64,000 nt of DNA from Paenibacillus rhizovicinus. GTDB taxonomy: Bacteria; Bacillota; Bacilli; Paenibacillales; Paenibacillaceae. A model generated the notes under the pieces. The model made no database searches. It saw nothing but the letters and a program-made list of their open reading frames with translations, and was not told the DNA's origin. Within the stretch, counting starts at the first letter, position 1, and each line of letters begins with the position of its first letter. The stretch is from contig NZ_CP048286.1 in NCBI RefSeq assembly GCF_010365285.1, forward strand, positions 6,374,001 to 6,438,000, written 5' to 3'. Made by a program: the position numbers and the translations under genes. Positions 44,451-53,340 of this stretch are shown one piece after another.

Positions 44451-44834
44451 ATGACAGAAGAACTTCAAACCGGCATCATTCGTATTTCAGACGACGTAGT
44501 CGCCACCATCGCAGGCTTGGCTGCGCTAGAAACTCCTGGGATTGCTGCTATGTCCGGGGGGATATCAGAAGGTCTTGCGAAACGTCTCAGCGGCAAGAAT
44601 GCGCAGAAGGGCGTTTCCGTCGAGGTAGGTCAGCTCGAAGCGGCAATCGATCTGCGGATCATCGTGAAATACGGTATTCCGATTCAGGAAGTGTGCAGGC
44701 AGTTGCAGGAGAACGTGCGTGAAACGGTTGCTACGATGACCGGACTGCACGTCGTGGAAGTCAACATCAAGGTTGAAGGCGTTGCCTTCAAAGAAGAAGA
44801 GACGGCATCCGAGGAAATCGCGCGTCTTAAATAA
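44451..44834 (+). CDS. Asp23/Gls24 family envelope stress protein
   Basis: The 127-residue protein has GIIRISDDVVATIAGLAALE near the N-terminus, SGKNAQKGVSVEVGQLEAAI and DLRIIVKYGIPIQEVCRQLQ, typical of the Asp23/YloU family. Members attach to the membrane through partners and support envelope stress tolerance. ATG 44451 has AAGGAGTGAGTGGC upstream. It is divergent from the antiporter gene and ends in a symmetrical terminator. Confidence 0.93.
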   Translation: MTEELQTGIIRISDDVVATIAGLAALETPGIAAMSGGISEGLAKRLSGKNAQKGVSVEVGQLEAAIDLRIIVKYGIPIQEVCRQLQENVRETVATMTGLHVVEVNIKVEGVAFKEEETASEEIARLK

Positions 44835-44846
44835 GCGTTATTAGCT

Positions 44847-44886
44847 GCAGAAAAGGCATGTCCCGTGTGGGACATGCCTTTTCTGC
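44847..44886. terminator. Perfect bidirectional terminator
   Basis: GCAGAAAAGGCATGTCCC pairs exactly with GGGACATGCCTTTTCTGC around GTGT, between convergent asp23 and ftsW-like genes. Confidence 0.92.
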
Positions 44887-44900
44887 ATGAATAGGCGAAC

Positions 44901-46091
44901 TTATTTAGTGTTGGTTCTGGGTCTCGCAGAAGTCTTCTCCGGACGATTGTACTCGCGAGATATGCTGAGCAGAATGCCCATGCCAAGCAAGCATACGATG
45001 AGCGAGGAGCCGCCGTGGCTGATGAAAGGAAGCGTGACGCCGGTTAGCGGCATCGCACCAGTTACGCCGCCGATATTGACGATGGCTTGGACGGCGATCA
45101 GCCCGACGATGCCGACACCGACGATCGTACCGTAGGTATCGGGGCATCGAAGCGCGACAATCATTCCGCGCCATATAAAGAACAGATAAAAGAGCAGGAA
45201 CAGCAAGCTGCCGATAAATCCGAACTCTTCGCCGATGACGGAGAAGATAAAGTCGCTATATGGATAAGGCATGTAATCCAGCTTCTGTATGCTATGGCCG
45301 AAGCCGGCTCCGGTAATTCCCCCATGCCCCAATGCTTCGAGCGAGCGCGAGAGATGGTAGGTCGTGTTCTGCATGTCAGATGTCGGATCCATGAAGGCCG
45401 TGAACCGGTTGATGCGGTAAGTCCAGCTGTCTGGATCATGAAGCATCGAAATGCTGACAAGCGCTGCCACAATCGAACCGATAATAATGCTGGACAAGAA
45501 CAGCTGTTTCAAGTTTGCTCCGCCGGCAACGATGACGATGAGCGAAGCGCCGGCGATTACGATACATGCCCCGAGGTCGGGCTGCATCATGATAAGTCCG
45601 CAAATGACCGCGATTATAAGGAAGACCGGAATAAGTCCTCTCTTGAAATCTCGAAACTTCTCGCCTTTCTTGGCAATCAAGGAGCCCAAATAAAGGACAA
45701 GGCCCAGCTTTGCGAACTCAGTAGGCTGAATGCCGAGCGAGCCGATGCCGAACCAGCTGCGTGCGCCGTTTAAGTTCTTGCCGATAAACGGAACGAGGAT
45801 GAGCATGATCAATACGGGGAAGAAGTAGACGATGAAACCTTTCTTAAACGCCGTATAGGGGATGTTCATGACCACGAACATGCTGAACGTGCCCAGCACC
45901 GCGAACTCCAGCTGGCGCTTCGTAAAGTAAAGGGCGTCGAAATTGTTGCTCTTGGAGATGGCCGCCGTGTTGGAGCTCGCGCTGAAAACCATAATCAGCC
46001 CGAACCCGACCAACAGGAGCGTGAGCACGAGAAGCAAGAAATCCGGCCTGCCGCGCAGGCCGTTCGTCTTTGGTTTCATTTGTGGACCCAT
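44901..46091 (-). CDS. ftsW: FtsW/RodA/SpoVE family peptidoglycan polymerase
   Basis: The 396-residue SEDS protein has about ten membrane helices and the conserved blocks VFSASSNTAA, GKNLNGARSWFGIGSLGIQPTE, GHGGITGAGFGHSIQKLDYM, FIFSVIGEEFGFIG and LPFISHGGSSLI. SEDS proteins polymerise glycan strands together with a class B PBP. FtsW, RodA and SpoVE are hard to separate by eye; the short distance to yugN and lack of a pbp neighbour do not decide. The start at 46091 (MGPQMKPK) has only a weak ribosome site; the second ATG at 46079 is possible. Confidence 0.88.
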   Translation of the reverse strand: MGPQMKPKTNGLRGRPDFLLLVLTLLLVGFGLIMVFSASSNTAAISKSNNFDALYFTKRQLEFAVLGTFSMFVVMNIPYTAFKKGFIVYFFPVLIMLILVPFIGKNLNGARSWFGIGSLGIQPTEFAKLGLVLYLGSLIAKKGEKFRDFKRGLIPVFLIIAVICGLIMMQPDLGACIVIAGASLIVIVAGGANLKQLFLSSIIIGSIVAALVSISMLHDPDSWTYRINRFTAFMDPTSDMQNTTYHLSRSLEALGHGGITGAGFGHSIQKLDYMPYPYSDFIFSVIGEEFGFIGSLLFLLFYLFFIWRGMIVALRCPDTYGTIVGVGIVGLIAVQAIVNIGGVTGAMPLTGVTLPFISHGGSSLIVCLLGMGILLSISREYNRPEKTSARPRTNTK

Positions 46092-46097
46092 CTTAGA

Positions 46098-46442
46098 TTA
46101 GGCTAGCAGCTTCTTCAATTCTTGCAAGCGCTGCGTCGCAGCGTTCAGAATCGGCTGCGGGATTGGCGACTCGTAATCGAGACCGTGCGGGAAAGTAGCT
46201 CGTCCGATATAGACGGATTCCACTTGAAGCACGGCGTGTGCGGACTCCAGCTTGCCTTCAATCGCGCGGACGTTGAAGCGCAAGTAGTAATCCTCTCCGT
46301 TTGTACGGTCTTCCAGCTTTAAATCGTACGTTGCGCGGTAATATTCCCATTGCCAGCGAACGAAGCCGAGCTTCTCCGAGGACTCGTCAAGATGCGCGAG
46401 TTCGCTGCTCATGCCGTTCAAGCCTGTATTCTCAATAATCAT
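46098..46442 (-). CDS. yugN: YugN family protein
   Basis: The 114-residue protein matches the YugN family: MIIENTGLNGMSSELAHLDE, GFVRWQWEYYRATYDLKLED, RFNVRAIEGKLESAHAVLQV and ATFPHGLDYESPIP. Its function is unknown. GAAGGAGG lies before the ATG. The gap to the ftsW-like gene is six bases, so the two are one transcript. Confidence 0.9.
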   Translation of the reverse strand: MIIENTGLNGMSSELAHLDESSEKLGFVRWQWEYYRATYDLKLEDRTNGEDYYLRFNVRAIEGKLESAHAVLQVESVYIGRATFPHGLDYESPIPQPILNAATQRLQELKKLLA

Positions 46443-46657
46443 GGATGATCCTCCTTCAAGCTTTAGAGCAAGTTTTATTCTTCAATGATAGTCGTTTTCA
46501 TGGGGCAGTGCAAGCCTCCGCCCGTTAGCGTTCCGGCGCTAAAAGTGACAGCTTTACGAAAAATGTTGCCGTTTTATAGCAAAAAACTTCCGTATGCCAT
46601 TTCGGTTCTGCTACAATAAGGAGATCATAATAATTGAACGTTAGGGGGTTTGTAAGC

Positions 46658-47863
46658 GTGAACTTGATTGCAAAGCTAGATGCACAGCTGCAAACTGCTT
46701 ATCCGGAGATGGTGGCCTGGCGCCGATATTTGCATCAGCATCCGGAGTTGTCATTTCAAGAGAAGGAAACGTCCCGATGGATTGCCGCGAGGCTGAGGGA
46801 AATCGGCTGCGAGGTAAAGGAAGGCATCGGGGGCTATGGAATAGTCGCTTCCGTGCGAGGAGAGAAACCCGGTCCGGCAATCGCGCTTCGGACAGACTTC
46901 GACGCTTTGCCGATTCAAGACGAGAAGAAGACCGATTACATCTCAACAGTGCCTGGCGTCATGCATGCATGCGGGCATGACGCGCATACCGCAACGATGC
47001 TTGCGATCGCGGCTTTCTACCAGGCGAACAAGGACCAATTCGCCGGCGAACGCCGGTTCCTCTTCCAGCCGGCCGAAGAAGTGTCTCCCGGCGGTGCGAT
47101 CGGGATGATCAACGATGGTGCGATCGACGGAATCGATGCCGTCTACGGCGTGCATTTGTGGACGCCGTTTCCATACGGCACCGTAGCTACGCGATCTGGC
47201 CCGTTCATGGCCGCGCCGGATGAGATTTACATCGATATCACGGGAAAAGGCGGACACGGAGCTCTGCCGCATGAAACGGTCGACGCGGTGCTTGTCGGAT
47301 CCGCATTGGTACAGGCGCTGCAGACGATCGTAAGCCGCAGCGTGAATCCGCTCGATCCTTCAGTCGTGACGATCGGTTCCTTCCACGCAGGCTCGACGGC
47401 AAACGTGATCGCGGAACGCTGCCGGCTGGTCGGCACGGTTCGGACGTTCTCCGAAGACGTGCGCGCATTCGTCCGAGGCCGCTTGGAAGCGATCGTCAGC
47501 CACACGGCTTCCATGTACGGCGCGCAAGCTTCGCTGGAGTACCGCGACGGCTATCCTACGGTGGTGAACGATGCCAAGGAAGCAGAACGCTTCTTTAAAG
47601 TAGCCGTCGAAGCGTTCGACGCGGAATCGGTGAAGGAGTCCACGCTGATTATGGCGGGCGAAGATTTCGCTTACTATTTGCGCGAAGTTCCCGGATGCTT
47701 CATGTTCGTGGGAGCGGGCAATCCGGAATGCGGGGCGACGTTCCCGCATCATCACCCGCGTTTTGATATCGATGAACGCGCGATGCTGAAGTCGGCCAAG
47801 CTGATGGTTGCGATGGCGGAGGATTTTGCGGCAGAAGCCTTGTCTGGAGAATCCGAAGGATAG
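46658..47863 (+). CDS. M20-family amidohydrolase/peptidase
   Basis: The 401-residue Zn enzyme belongs to the amidohydrolase (hippurate/N-acyl amino acid deacylase) branch of M20. It has RRYLHQHPELSFQEKETS, the ligand motifs HACGHDAHTATML and FQPAEEVSPGGA, the lid-domain GKGGHGALPHETVDAV, and a C-terminal AGEDFAYYLREVPG with HHHPRFDIDE. GTG 46658 has TAGGGGGT upstream; the TTG at 46634 overlaps that site. Substrates are N-acylated amino acids or similar; the exact one is unknown. Confidence 0.92.
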   Translation: MNLIAKLDAQLQTAYPEMVAWRRYLHQHPELSFQEKETSRWIAARLREIGCEVKEGIGGYGIVASVRGEKPGPAIALRTDFDALPIQDEKKTDYISTVPGVMHACGHDAHTATMLAIAAFYQANKDQFAGERRFLFQPAEEVSPGGAIGMINDGAIDGIDAVYGVHLWTPFPYGTVATRSGPFMAAPDEIYIDITGKGGHGALPHETVDAVLVGSALVQALQTIVSRSVNPLDPSVVTIGSFHAGSTANVIAERCRLVGTVRTFSEDVRAFVRGRLEAIVSHTASMYGAQASLEYRDGYPTVVNDAKEAERFFKVAVEAFDAESVKESTLIMAGEDFAYYLREVPGCFMFVGAGNPECGATFPHHHPRFDIDERAMLKSAKLMVAMAEDFAAEALSGESEG

Positions 47864-47969
47864 CAGGCATGAGAATGGCAACAGTTGTTGAACGCCGCCC
47901 GCGCATGACCGGCGCCGGTCAGGGCCAAGCTATGGGATGAAATATGTATCCCAAGGGAGGAACGCCGAC

Positions 47970-48413
47970 GTGACACATTCAGTCAAAGAATTAATGTCGA
48001 CGGACTGCGTGACGGCAACGCTGCTGGATAATGTCTACGAGCTAGCCGTATTGATGAGAGACCACGATATCGGGTTCGTACCGATCGTGGACGGGAAGAA
48101 GTTAATCGGCATCGTAACCGATCGTGATTTGGTCATTCGAGGCTATGCTGCGAAGCATTCGGGATCGACGGCCGTATCGGAAGTGATGACGACGGATATG
48201 AAGACGATCGATGCATGCACGACCGTCGACGAGGCGTCGAAGCTGATGGCGAGCAGCCAGATCAGGCGGCTTCCTGTCGTGGAGAACGGCAATCTCGTCG
48301 GAGTAGTATCGATCGGCGATTTGGCGATTCAGGACATATTCGTCGATGAAGCCGGCGAAGCGCTTAGCGGCATCTCCCAACAGGGGGATGCCTCGCAGGC
48401 TGCTTATCATTAA
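47970..48413 (+). CDS. Two-CBS-domain protein
   Basis: The 147-residue protein consists of two CBS motifs: residues about 5-60 (MSTDCVTATLLDNVYELAVL, IGFVPIVDGKKLIGIVTDRD) and about 70-125 (VMTTDMKTIDACTTVDEASK, QIRRLPVVENGNLVGVVSIGD). This pair binds adenine nucleotides in other proteins and resembles YhcV/YlbB of Bacillus. GTG 47970 with GGGAGG nine bases before is used. It lacks the ACT domain of AcuB. A terminator follows. Confidence 0.87.
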   Translation: MTHSVKELMSTDCVTATLLDNVYELAVLMRDHDIGFVPIVDGKKLIGIVTDRDLVIRGYAAKHSGSTAVSEVMTTDMKTIDACTTVDEASKLMASSQIRRLPVVENGNLVGVVSIGDLAIQDIFVDEAGEALSGISQQGDASQAAYH

Positions 48414-48439
48414 CGAAAAGAATGAAAAGCTTATCGTAG

Positions 48440-48476
48440 ACGCGATCCTTTACTTTGAAGGGTTGCGTTTTTTTTG
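48440..48476 (+). terminator. Terminator of the CBS gene
   Basis: ACGCGATCC pairs, with wobble, to GGGTTGCGT, then eight T. Confidence 0.7.
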
Positions 48477-48654
48477 TCTGCCAATTTGCCTGCATATTTT
48501 GGCATGTTTCCTCGCATACTGAGATATTATCTTGGAATATCGGCACGCTTAAGGATCTTCTTACGCGATGGCTAATATTCTCCGGAATGAAACGCGCATC
48601 GCCGGCAAAATGGACGGCGACTGCCGTTTCACCTTGAACCAGGAGGTGGTATTC

Positions 48655-50379
48655 ATGATGCAACGACAGAACCGTCCTCTATGCGTACAGGCTGATTTGA
48701 CGGTGCTGCTGGATGACAGGCATGAACAGGCGGATGCGGCTCGCGAACAGTTGAACCGGTTTGCCGATCTGACGAAACGCCCCGGCCATATACACACTTA
48801 CCGGATGACGCCGATGTCGCTCTGGAATGCCGCGGCGTCGGGGATGGTGCCGGAAGCCATTATTGAAGCGTTGAAGGCGTACAGCTCGTATGAACTGCCG
48901 CTGCAGGTGGTCAGCGCCATTCGTAAGCTAGGCGACCGTTACGGCAAACTCATGCTGCAGCATACGACGGAGGGGCGCCTGCTGCTGCTCGGAGAAGAGG
49001 AACTGTTAGCCATGCTCTGCGAGAAACCGGCGATCGCAGCTGCGCTGCTGCCTTATCGGGACGAAGGCAAGCGGAGCGTGAAACCCGAAGCGCGGGGCGT
49101 GATGAAGCAGGAATTGATCCGGCTCGGCTATCCGGTTCTGGATTTGGCGGGTTATCGGCATGGCGAGGCGCTGGAACTCGAACTGCGCACCCATACGGCA
49201 GGAGGACGATCGTTTCAACTGCGGGATTATCAGGAACGCGCGGTCAATTTATTTTATCGGGAAGGGCAGGTCGATGGAGGAAGCGGCGTGCTTGTTTTGC
49301 CATGCGGCGCGGGCAAGACGATTATCGGCATCGCGGCGCTTGCCCGCCTGCGCTGCGATACGCTCATTCTGACGTCCAATGTCACGTCGGTGAATCAGTG
49401 GAAAGCAGAACTGATCGATAAAACATCGCTTCGGGAAGAAGAGATCGGTACCTATGCGGCTTCGGCTAAAGAGGTTCGTCCCGTTACGATCGCCACTTAT
49501 CAGATCTTAACGAGCCGCCGGCAGAAAAGCGAAGAATACGCGCATATGCGCCTGTTCAATCAGCGGAACTGGGGGCTGATCATCTACGACGAAGTACATC
49601 TGCTGCCGGCGCCCGTGTTCCGTATGACGGCTGAACTGCAGGCTACCCGCAGACTGGGCTTAACGGCGACGCTCGTGCGGGAAGACGGGCGGGAGCAGGA
49701 CGTGTTCTCGTTAATAGGTCCCAAACGATTCGATTTGCCATGGAAAACACTGGAGACGCGCAAGTGGATTGCCTCGCTGACATGCACGGAGATACGCATG
49801 CCGCTGGCGCACCGGGAAGTTGAAGCTTACGTTGCCGCTGAAGAGAAGTCGAAAATACGCATCGCCGGCGAAAATCCCGACAAAGTCGAGGCCGTTCGCG
49901 CGCTCTTGGAGCGGCATGCCGGCAAACCGGCGCTGGTCATCGGCCAATATTTGACCCAGCTTCACCGGCTGGGGGAGGAGCTGAACGCTCCCGTTCTGAC
50001 GGGAGAGCTGTCCCACGAAGAGCGCAATGCACTATACACGCGTTTCAAATCCGGCGATATACCGGTGCTGGTCGTGTCCAAGGTCGCCAACTTTGCCGTC
50101 GATTTGCCGGAAGCGGCCGTGGCGATTCAAGTATCCGGCAGCTACGGATCGAGACAGGAGGAAGCGCAGCGGATCGGCAGAATTTTGCGGCCGAAGACCG
50201 GCGACAACGAAGCTTGGTTTTATACCGTTGTGACGCAAGGATCGAAAGAGACCGATTACGCGGGCAGGCGGCAGTTGTTTCTAATCGAACAGGGCTATCG
50301 GTATTCGCTTATGGATTGGACAGAGCTGCAAACCGTCCTGCAAGCGGAAAGCCCGACTAATCAGGAGGCTGCCCAGTGA
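48655..50379 (+). CDS. XPB/Rad25-type DNA helicase (SF2)
   Basis: The 574-residue protein is a bacterial XPB. Landmarks are Walker A with Lys221 in PCGAGKTIIG, the DEVH box at 312-315, TATLVREDGREQD with the XPB-specific RED residues at 342-344, and motif VI QRIGRILRPKTGD near 505. An N-terminal domain of about 180 residues precedes the helicase core. Bacterial XPB unwinds 3'-5' and is tied to DNA repair in some species. ATG 48655 has AGGAGGTGG upstream; the frame continues to 48568 without a start signal. It overlaps the next gene by 4 bases (GTGA). Confidence 0.93.
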   Translation: MMQRQNRPLCVQADLTVLLDDRHEQADAAREQLNRFADLTKRPGHIHTYRMTPMSLWNAAASGMVPEAIIEALKAYSSYELPLQVVSAIRKLGDRYGKLMLQHTTEGRLLLLGEEELLAMLCEKPAIAAALLPYRDEGKRSVKPEARGVMKQELIRLGYPVLDLAGYRHGEALELELRTHTAGGRSFQLRDYQERAVNLFYREGQVDGGSGVLVLPCGAGKTIIGIAALARLRCDTLILTSNVTSVNQWKAELIDKTSLREEEIGTYAASAKEVRPVTIATYQILTSRRQKSEEYAHMRLFNQRNWGLIIYDEVHLLPAPVFRMTAELQATRRLGLTATLVREDGREQDVFSLIGPKRFDLPWKTLETRKWIASLTCTEIRMPLAHREVEAYVAAEEKSKIRIAGENPDKVEAVRALLERHAGKPALVIGQYLTQLHRLGEELNAPVLTGELSHEERNALYTRFKSGDIPVLVVSKVANFAVDLPEAAVAIQVSGSYGSRQEEAQRIGRILRPKTGDNEAWFYTVVTQGSKETDYAGRRQLFLIEQGYRYSLMDWTELQTVLQAESPTNQEAAQ

Positions 50380-52244
50380 ATGCGGATCAAATCGCAGCCA
50401 AATTAACGGAAGCGGATATGGCAAAGCTGCTGTCCCACAACATATGGCGCGGGTGCCATCCCGTAACTTGGCCGGAAACGTTGACGAATCCCTGCTGTAC
50501 GGCAGCCGCGTGGCCCTTATTGGAAGAAGAGGCGGCCTTGGCGTTAGAATTGATCGTCAGCGGCTTCGGAGCCCTTCCCTTTACAGAGGAACAGGTGCTG
50601 CGGGCGGCACGGCCAGGCATCGCAGGCGCTGCTTTACGACTGGGACTGCTTCGACTCGCCGATGCCGGAATTATATTCACCGTGCGGAGAGGGTGGGGAG
50701 AGAAGCTGTTCGTGCTCCCGTTGGACAGCGTGCTGCCATGGCATCATACGATTAGAAGCATCCGGTACGAATTACGAACGGATACGGATTGGCAAACCGA
50801 TGCGGAGATCGAGATCGAAATGAAAACCGATTGGGGATCCGATGATCCCAGGCTGACGCATGTCGATCCCTACGCCATTGAGGCCATGGACGACGATGGA
50901 TACGTGCCCCCGTTCAGCATTCAACTGCTGCATGCGTTGGCGCAAATGAACAATGCCGGATTGAAGCTTACCTCGAAGCAGGTATTAACGAAGAGAACGA
51001 TCGCGAAAGGCGCCGGCCAGCTATACATGCAAGACGAAGCTTTGTCGGCACTGATAACGCCATCGCCGGGGCCGGCCGCTGAAGCTTATCCGCCTGCGCT
51101 TTTATTCGTATTGGAGCTTGCGCTCGAATCAGGATGGCTTCAGGAGCATAACGGCAGCTTGGAGCTGGCTGCAGACCCGTGGAGCGCTTGGCTTGAACAA
51201 GCGCCGACGGTTCGGGAAGCGGCGCTGCTGCGCCAACTGACAGCGGTTGTGTGCGCTCAGAACGCCGCAGCTGCAGCAGGAGCAGCCGTCTTAAGCTCGC
51301 TTGCCCCGAACACCTGGTATCGGATTGCCGATATCGAAGCGGTTTGTTTGGACGGCCAGCGGCTGCTTGCCAGAGCGCATGCGCCAATGATCGAAGTCTG
51401 GTGCCGGTTGCTCAAACAAATGGGCTGGATCGAGCAAGGCGCGGACAGCGAGGGGAATCCGGTAATTCAATGGCGAATCGATCCTCGGCCGTTCAAACGG
51501 GAGGAAGATCCGCATGAAAATATGTCAGAATCCGATTGGAATGCGGTGCAGCTTACGCCAGATGGGGATCTATATGTCCGTGAGCGCTGTTCGTATTCGA
51601 TTAGATGGCAGCTGGAAACCGTTGCCGATCGGAGGAAAATCGATTATACGACGGTTTACCGAATGGATGCCGACAGCTACAAGAGAGCGGCGAAAGCGGG
51701 ATTTACGCGGGATTCCCTCGCGGCTTACCTGGAGGAACTGACGCAGGAGCAGCTGCCCGATACCGTGCGTGCGATGATTGCAGGCGGGATGGACGAGCAT
51801 GAGCAAGGTAAAATCCAAGCGCAAGCGGACGAAACTACAGGGAAGAAATCTGCTGTGGGATCGTCGGATGCTTCGCGCGCCAATCTATATTTCCAAAATA
51901 CCGATGGCGGAGCCTACGAGCTGCTGCAGGACCGTATGACCGTGAAGCTTTTATTTGCCGGCGTCGACGACATTCCTTCGATGTGGCTGAAACAGTTCAG
52001 AACGTATCATCTGTCGACCAGACGGGAGATGATGGAACAAGCATTGAGCTGGCGGACGACGGTCAAACTAAATTGCGAAGGCGCGATTACGCTGTTCATT
52101 CCCGAACGAATCGTCGAAGAAGACAATAGGTGGGCCGTTTCCGGATATCTGCAGCTCAACCAGCATTCCCAGGGAGCCGTTAAACTGTATCCCAATATGT
52201 GGGAGGAAATGATGTTGGTTCTTCCAGTGCCGATCGGCGGGTAA
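50376..52244 (+). CDS. XPB-associated protein with XPB/Ssl2 N-terminal-like domain
   Basis: This 622-residue soluble protein starts at GTG 50376, overlapping the helicase stop. Residues about 389-480 fit the Helicase_C_3 (XPB/Ssl2 N-terminal) domain: VQLTPDGDLYVRERCSYSIR, VYRMDADSYKRAAKAGFTRD, LAAYLEELTQEQLPDTVRAM. The N-terminal 250 residues look like winged-helix segments, and residues about 535-610 (MWLKQFRTYHLSTRREMMEQ and following) are a further conserved domain. An XPB helicase next to a protein of this type is also, as far as I recall, found in actinobacteria (Mycobacterium). It is probably a subunit or loader of the helicase; the pathway is unknown. Confidence 0.8.
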   Translation: MNADQIAAKLTEADMAKLLSHNIWRGCHPVTWPETLTNPCCTAAAWPLLEEEAALALELIVSGFGALPFTEEQVLRAARPGIAGAALRLGLLRLADAGIIFTVRRGWGEKLFVLPLDSVLPWHHTIRSIRYELRTDTDWQTDAEIEIEMKTDWGSDDPRLTHVDPYAIEAMDDDGYVPPFSIQLLHALAQMNNAGLKLTSKQVLTKRTIAKGAGQLYMQDEALSALITPSPGPAAEAYPPALLFVLELALESGWLQEHNGSLELAADPWSAWLEQAPTVREAALLRQLTAVVCAQNAAAAAGAAVLSSLAPNTWYRIADIEAVCLDGQRLLARAHAPMIEVWCRLLKQMGWIEQGADSEGNPVIQWRIDPRPFKREEDPHENMSESDWNAVQLTPDGDLYVRERCSYSIRWQLETVADRRKIDYTTVYRMDADSYKRAAKAGFTRDSLAAYLEELTQEQLPDTVRAMIAGGMDEHEQGKIQAQADETTGKKSAVGSSDASRANLYFQNTDGGAYELLQDRMTVKLLFAGVDDIPSMWLKQFRTYHLSTRREMMEQALSWRTTVKLNCEGAITLFIPERIVEEDNRWAVSGYLQLNQHSQGAVKLYPNMWEEMMLVLPVPIGG

Positions 52245-52344
52245 ACGTTCTCGAAATCGCAGGCTGCTCTACCTATTTACGATCATCGTATGGTATGATA
52301 CGTTTAAGGCGAAAGAGCCTATTGATATAGAGGGGGCATAAATA

Positions 52345-52872
52345 ATGGAAACATTGCCGTTATCGGACCCCGCAGCGCACGAATTGAATTTGCCGCTCTA
52401 CGAATCTTTCGATTCTTTTGAGTACGGCGGTTCGACGTCGCTCGATATGGGTCAGCTGCTTTTACGCGCCTACGACATTGGCGATTTAGTTAATCAGTCG
52501 GTGGAAGTCGCCGAATACGCATATTGGAAATCCGTTGTCGATGCAAACGAGCAAGTTCGCGAGCTCGTGAAGAAGTTCGCGAAAGCGAAGGAGCTTTTCG
52601 AGGAATGCCAACGGTTCGGAAGGTTTCATCCGGATTATCATGCGGCGAAGGATAAGGTGCAGGACGTTCAGCAGCAGTTGAACGAAATCGACTGCGTTCG
52701 CCAGTTTAAAGCGGCGGAGCAGGCGGTTGACGATTTGCTGCACGCCATTGCAGCCGAGATCGCCGGCGCCGTATCGGAAACGATCAAGGTGCCGAGCAAC
52801 GATCCGCTGCCTAAAGGCGGGGGCTGCGGAAGCGGCGGTTCCTGCAGCTGCGGAAGCGGCGGCTGCGGATAA
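52345..52872 (+). CDS. ylbF: YlbF family protein (RicF-like) with Gly/Cys-rich tail
   Basis: The 175-residue protein has the YlbF/YmcA helical core (LLLRAYDIGDLVNQSVEVAE, VRELVKKFAKAKELFEECQR, QQQLNEIDCVRQFKAAEQAV). The tail GGGCGSGGSCSCGSGGCG (about 158-175) has four cysteines. In B. subtilis YlbF works in the RicA-RicF-RicT complex, which controls mRNA processing and carries Fe-S clusters, so the cysteine tail is a possible cluster ligand. GAGGGGGCAT precedes the ATG. ylbG follows after 25 bases. Confidence 0.92.
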   Translation: METLPLSDPAAHELNLPLYESFDSFEYGGSTSLDMGQLLLRAYDIGDLVNQSVEVAEYAYWKSVVDANEQVRELVKKFAKAKELFEECQRFGRFHPDYHAAKDKVQDVQQQLNEIDCVRQFKAAEQAVDDLLHAIAAEIAGAVSETIKVPSNDPLPKGGGCGSGGSCSCGSGGCG

Positions 52873-52897
52873 GAGAGAGGAGAACGGGGGGGCTTTC

Positions 52898-53161
52898 ATG
52901 TTTTCGGAACGCTTGGGTTATATCGTATGGGTCAGCGATCTTAAAGCTGCTCGTTCGTTGGAGAAATACGGAACGGTTCATTACATGTCGCGCAAAATGC
53001 ATTACGTCGTCATGTACATGAATGCCGATCGGGCAGACGAGGTTGTCCGCAATATGGGGCGCCTGCCTTTCGTGAAACGCATAGAACGTTCGTACCGCAA
53101 TGAAATCAAGACGGAGTACACGCAGGGAGTTCCTGATAAAACCCGTTTTTACAGCTTGTAA
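52898..53161 (+). CDS. ylbG: YlbG family protein (DUF2129)
   Basis: The 87-residue protein reads MFSERLGYIVWVSDLKAARS, LEKYGTVHYMSRKMHYVVMY and LPFVKRIERSYRNEIKTEY, matching YlbG. ATG 52898 lies after a G-rich site; the longer frame from 52727 runs inside ylbF. It is cotranscribed with ylbF, as in Bacillus, and has no assigned function. Confidence 0.93.
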   Translation: MFSERLGYIVWVSDLKAARSLEKYGTVHYMSRKMHYVVMYMNADRADEVVRNMGRLPFVKRIERSYRNEIKTEYTQGVPDKTRFYSL

Positions 53162-53166
53162 GTCAG

Positions 53167-53202
53167 AAGCCCCCGGCTAGGTTATGGAGTTGGGGGCTTT
53201 TA
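53167..53202 (+). terminator. Terminator of ylbF-ylbG
   Basis: AAGCCCCC pairs with GGGGGCTT across an 18-base loop, followed by TTATTAT. Confidence 0.8.
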
Positions 53203-53255
53203 TTATAAGCATCGGAGTAAATAAATTCCATATATGGATCAAGTTTATTTTAGTG

Positions 53256-53283
53256 TTGAAATATTGGACATGCATGCTACAAT
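53256..53283 (+). promoter_or_regulatory. Candidate promoter of the 145-residue protein gene
   Basis: TTGAAA (53256-53261), 16 bases, TACAAT (53278-53283), 57 bases before the start codon. Confidence 0.55.
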
Positions 53284-53340
53284 AATATGGAAAGTACATA
53301 TAGATACTAAGGCCTACTTCTGGGGAGGGGTGGATCGCGA

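Noticed and set aside
47970-48413. CBS protein as AcuB
   Set aside because: It has two CBS motifs but no ACT domain and is not linked to acuA or acuC.
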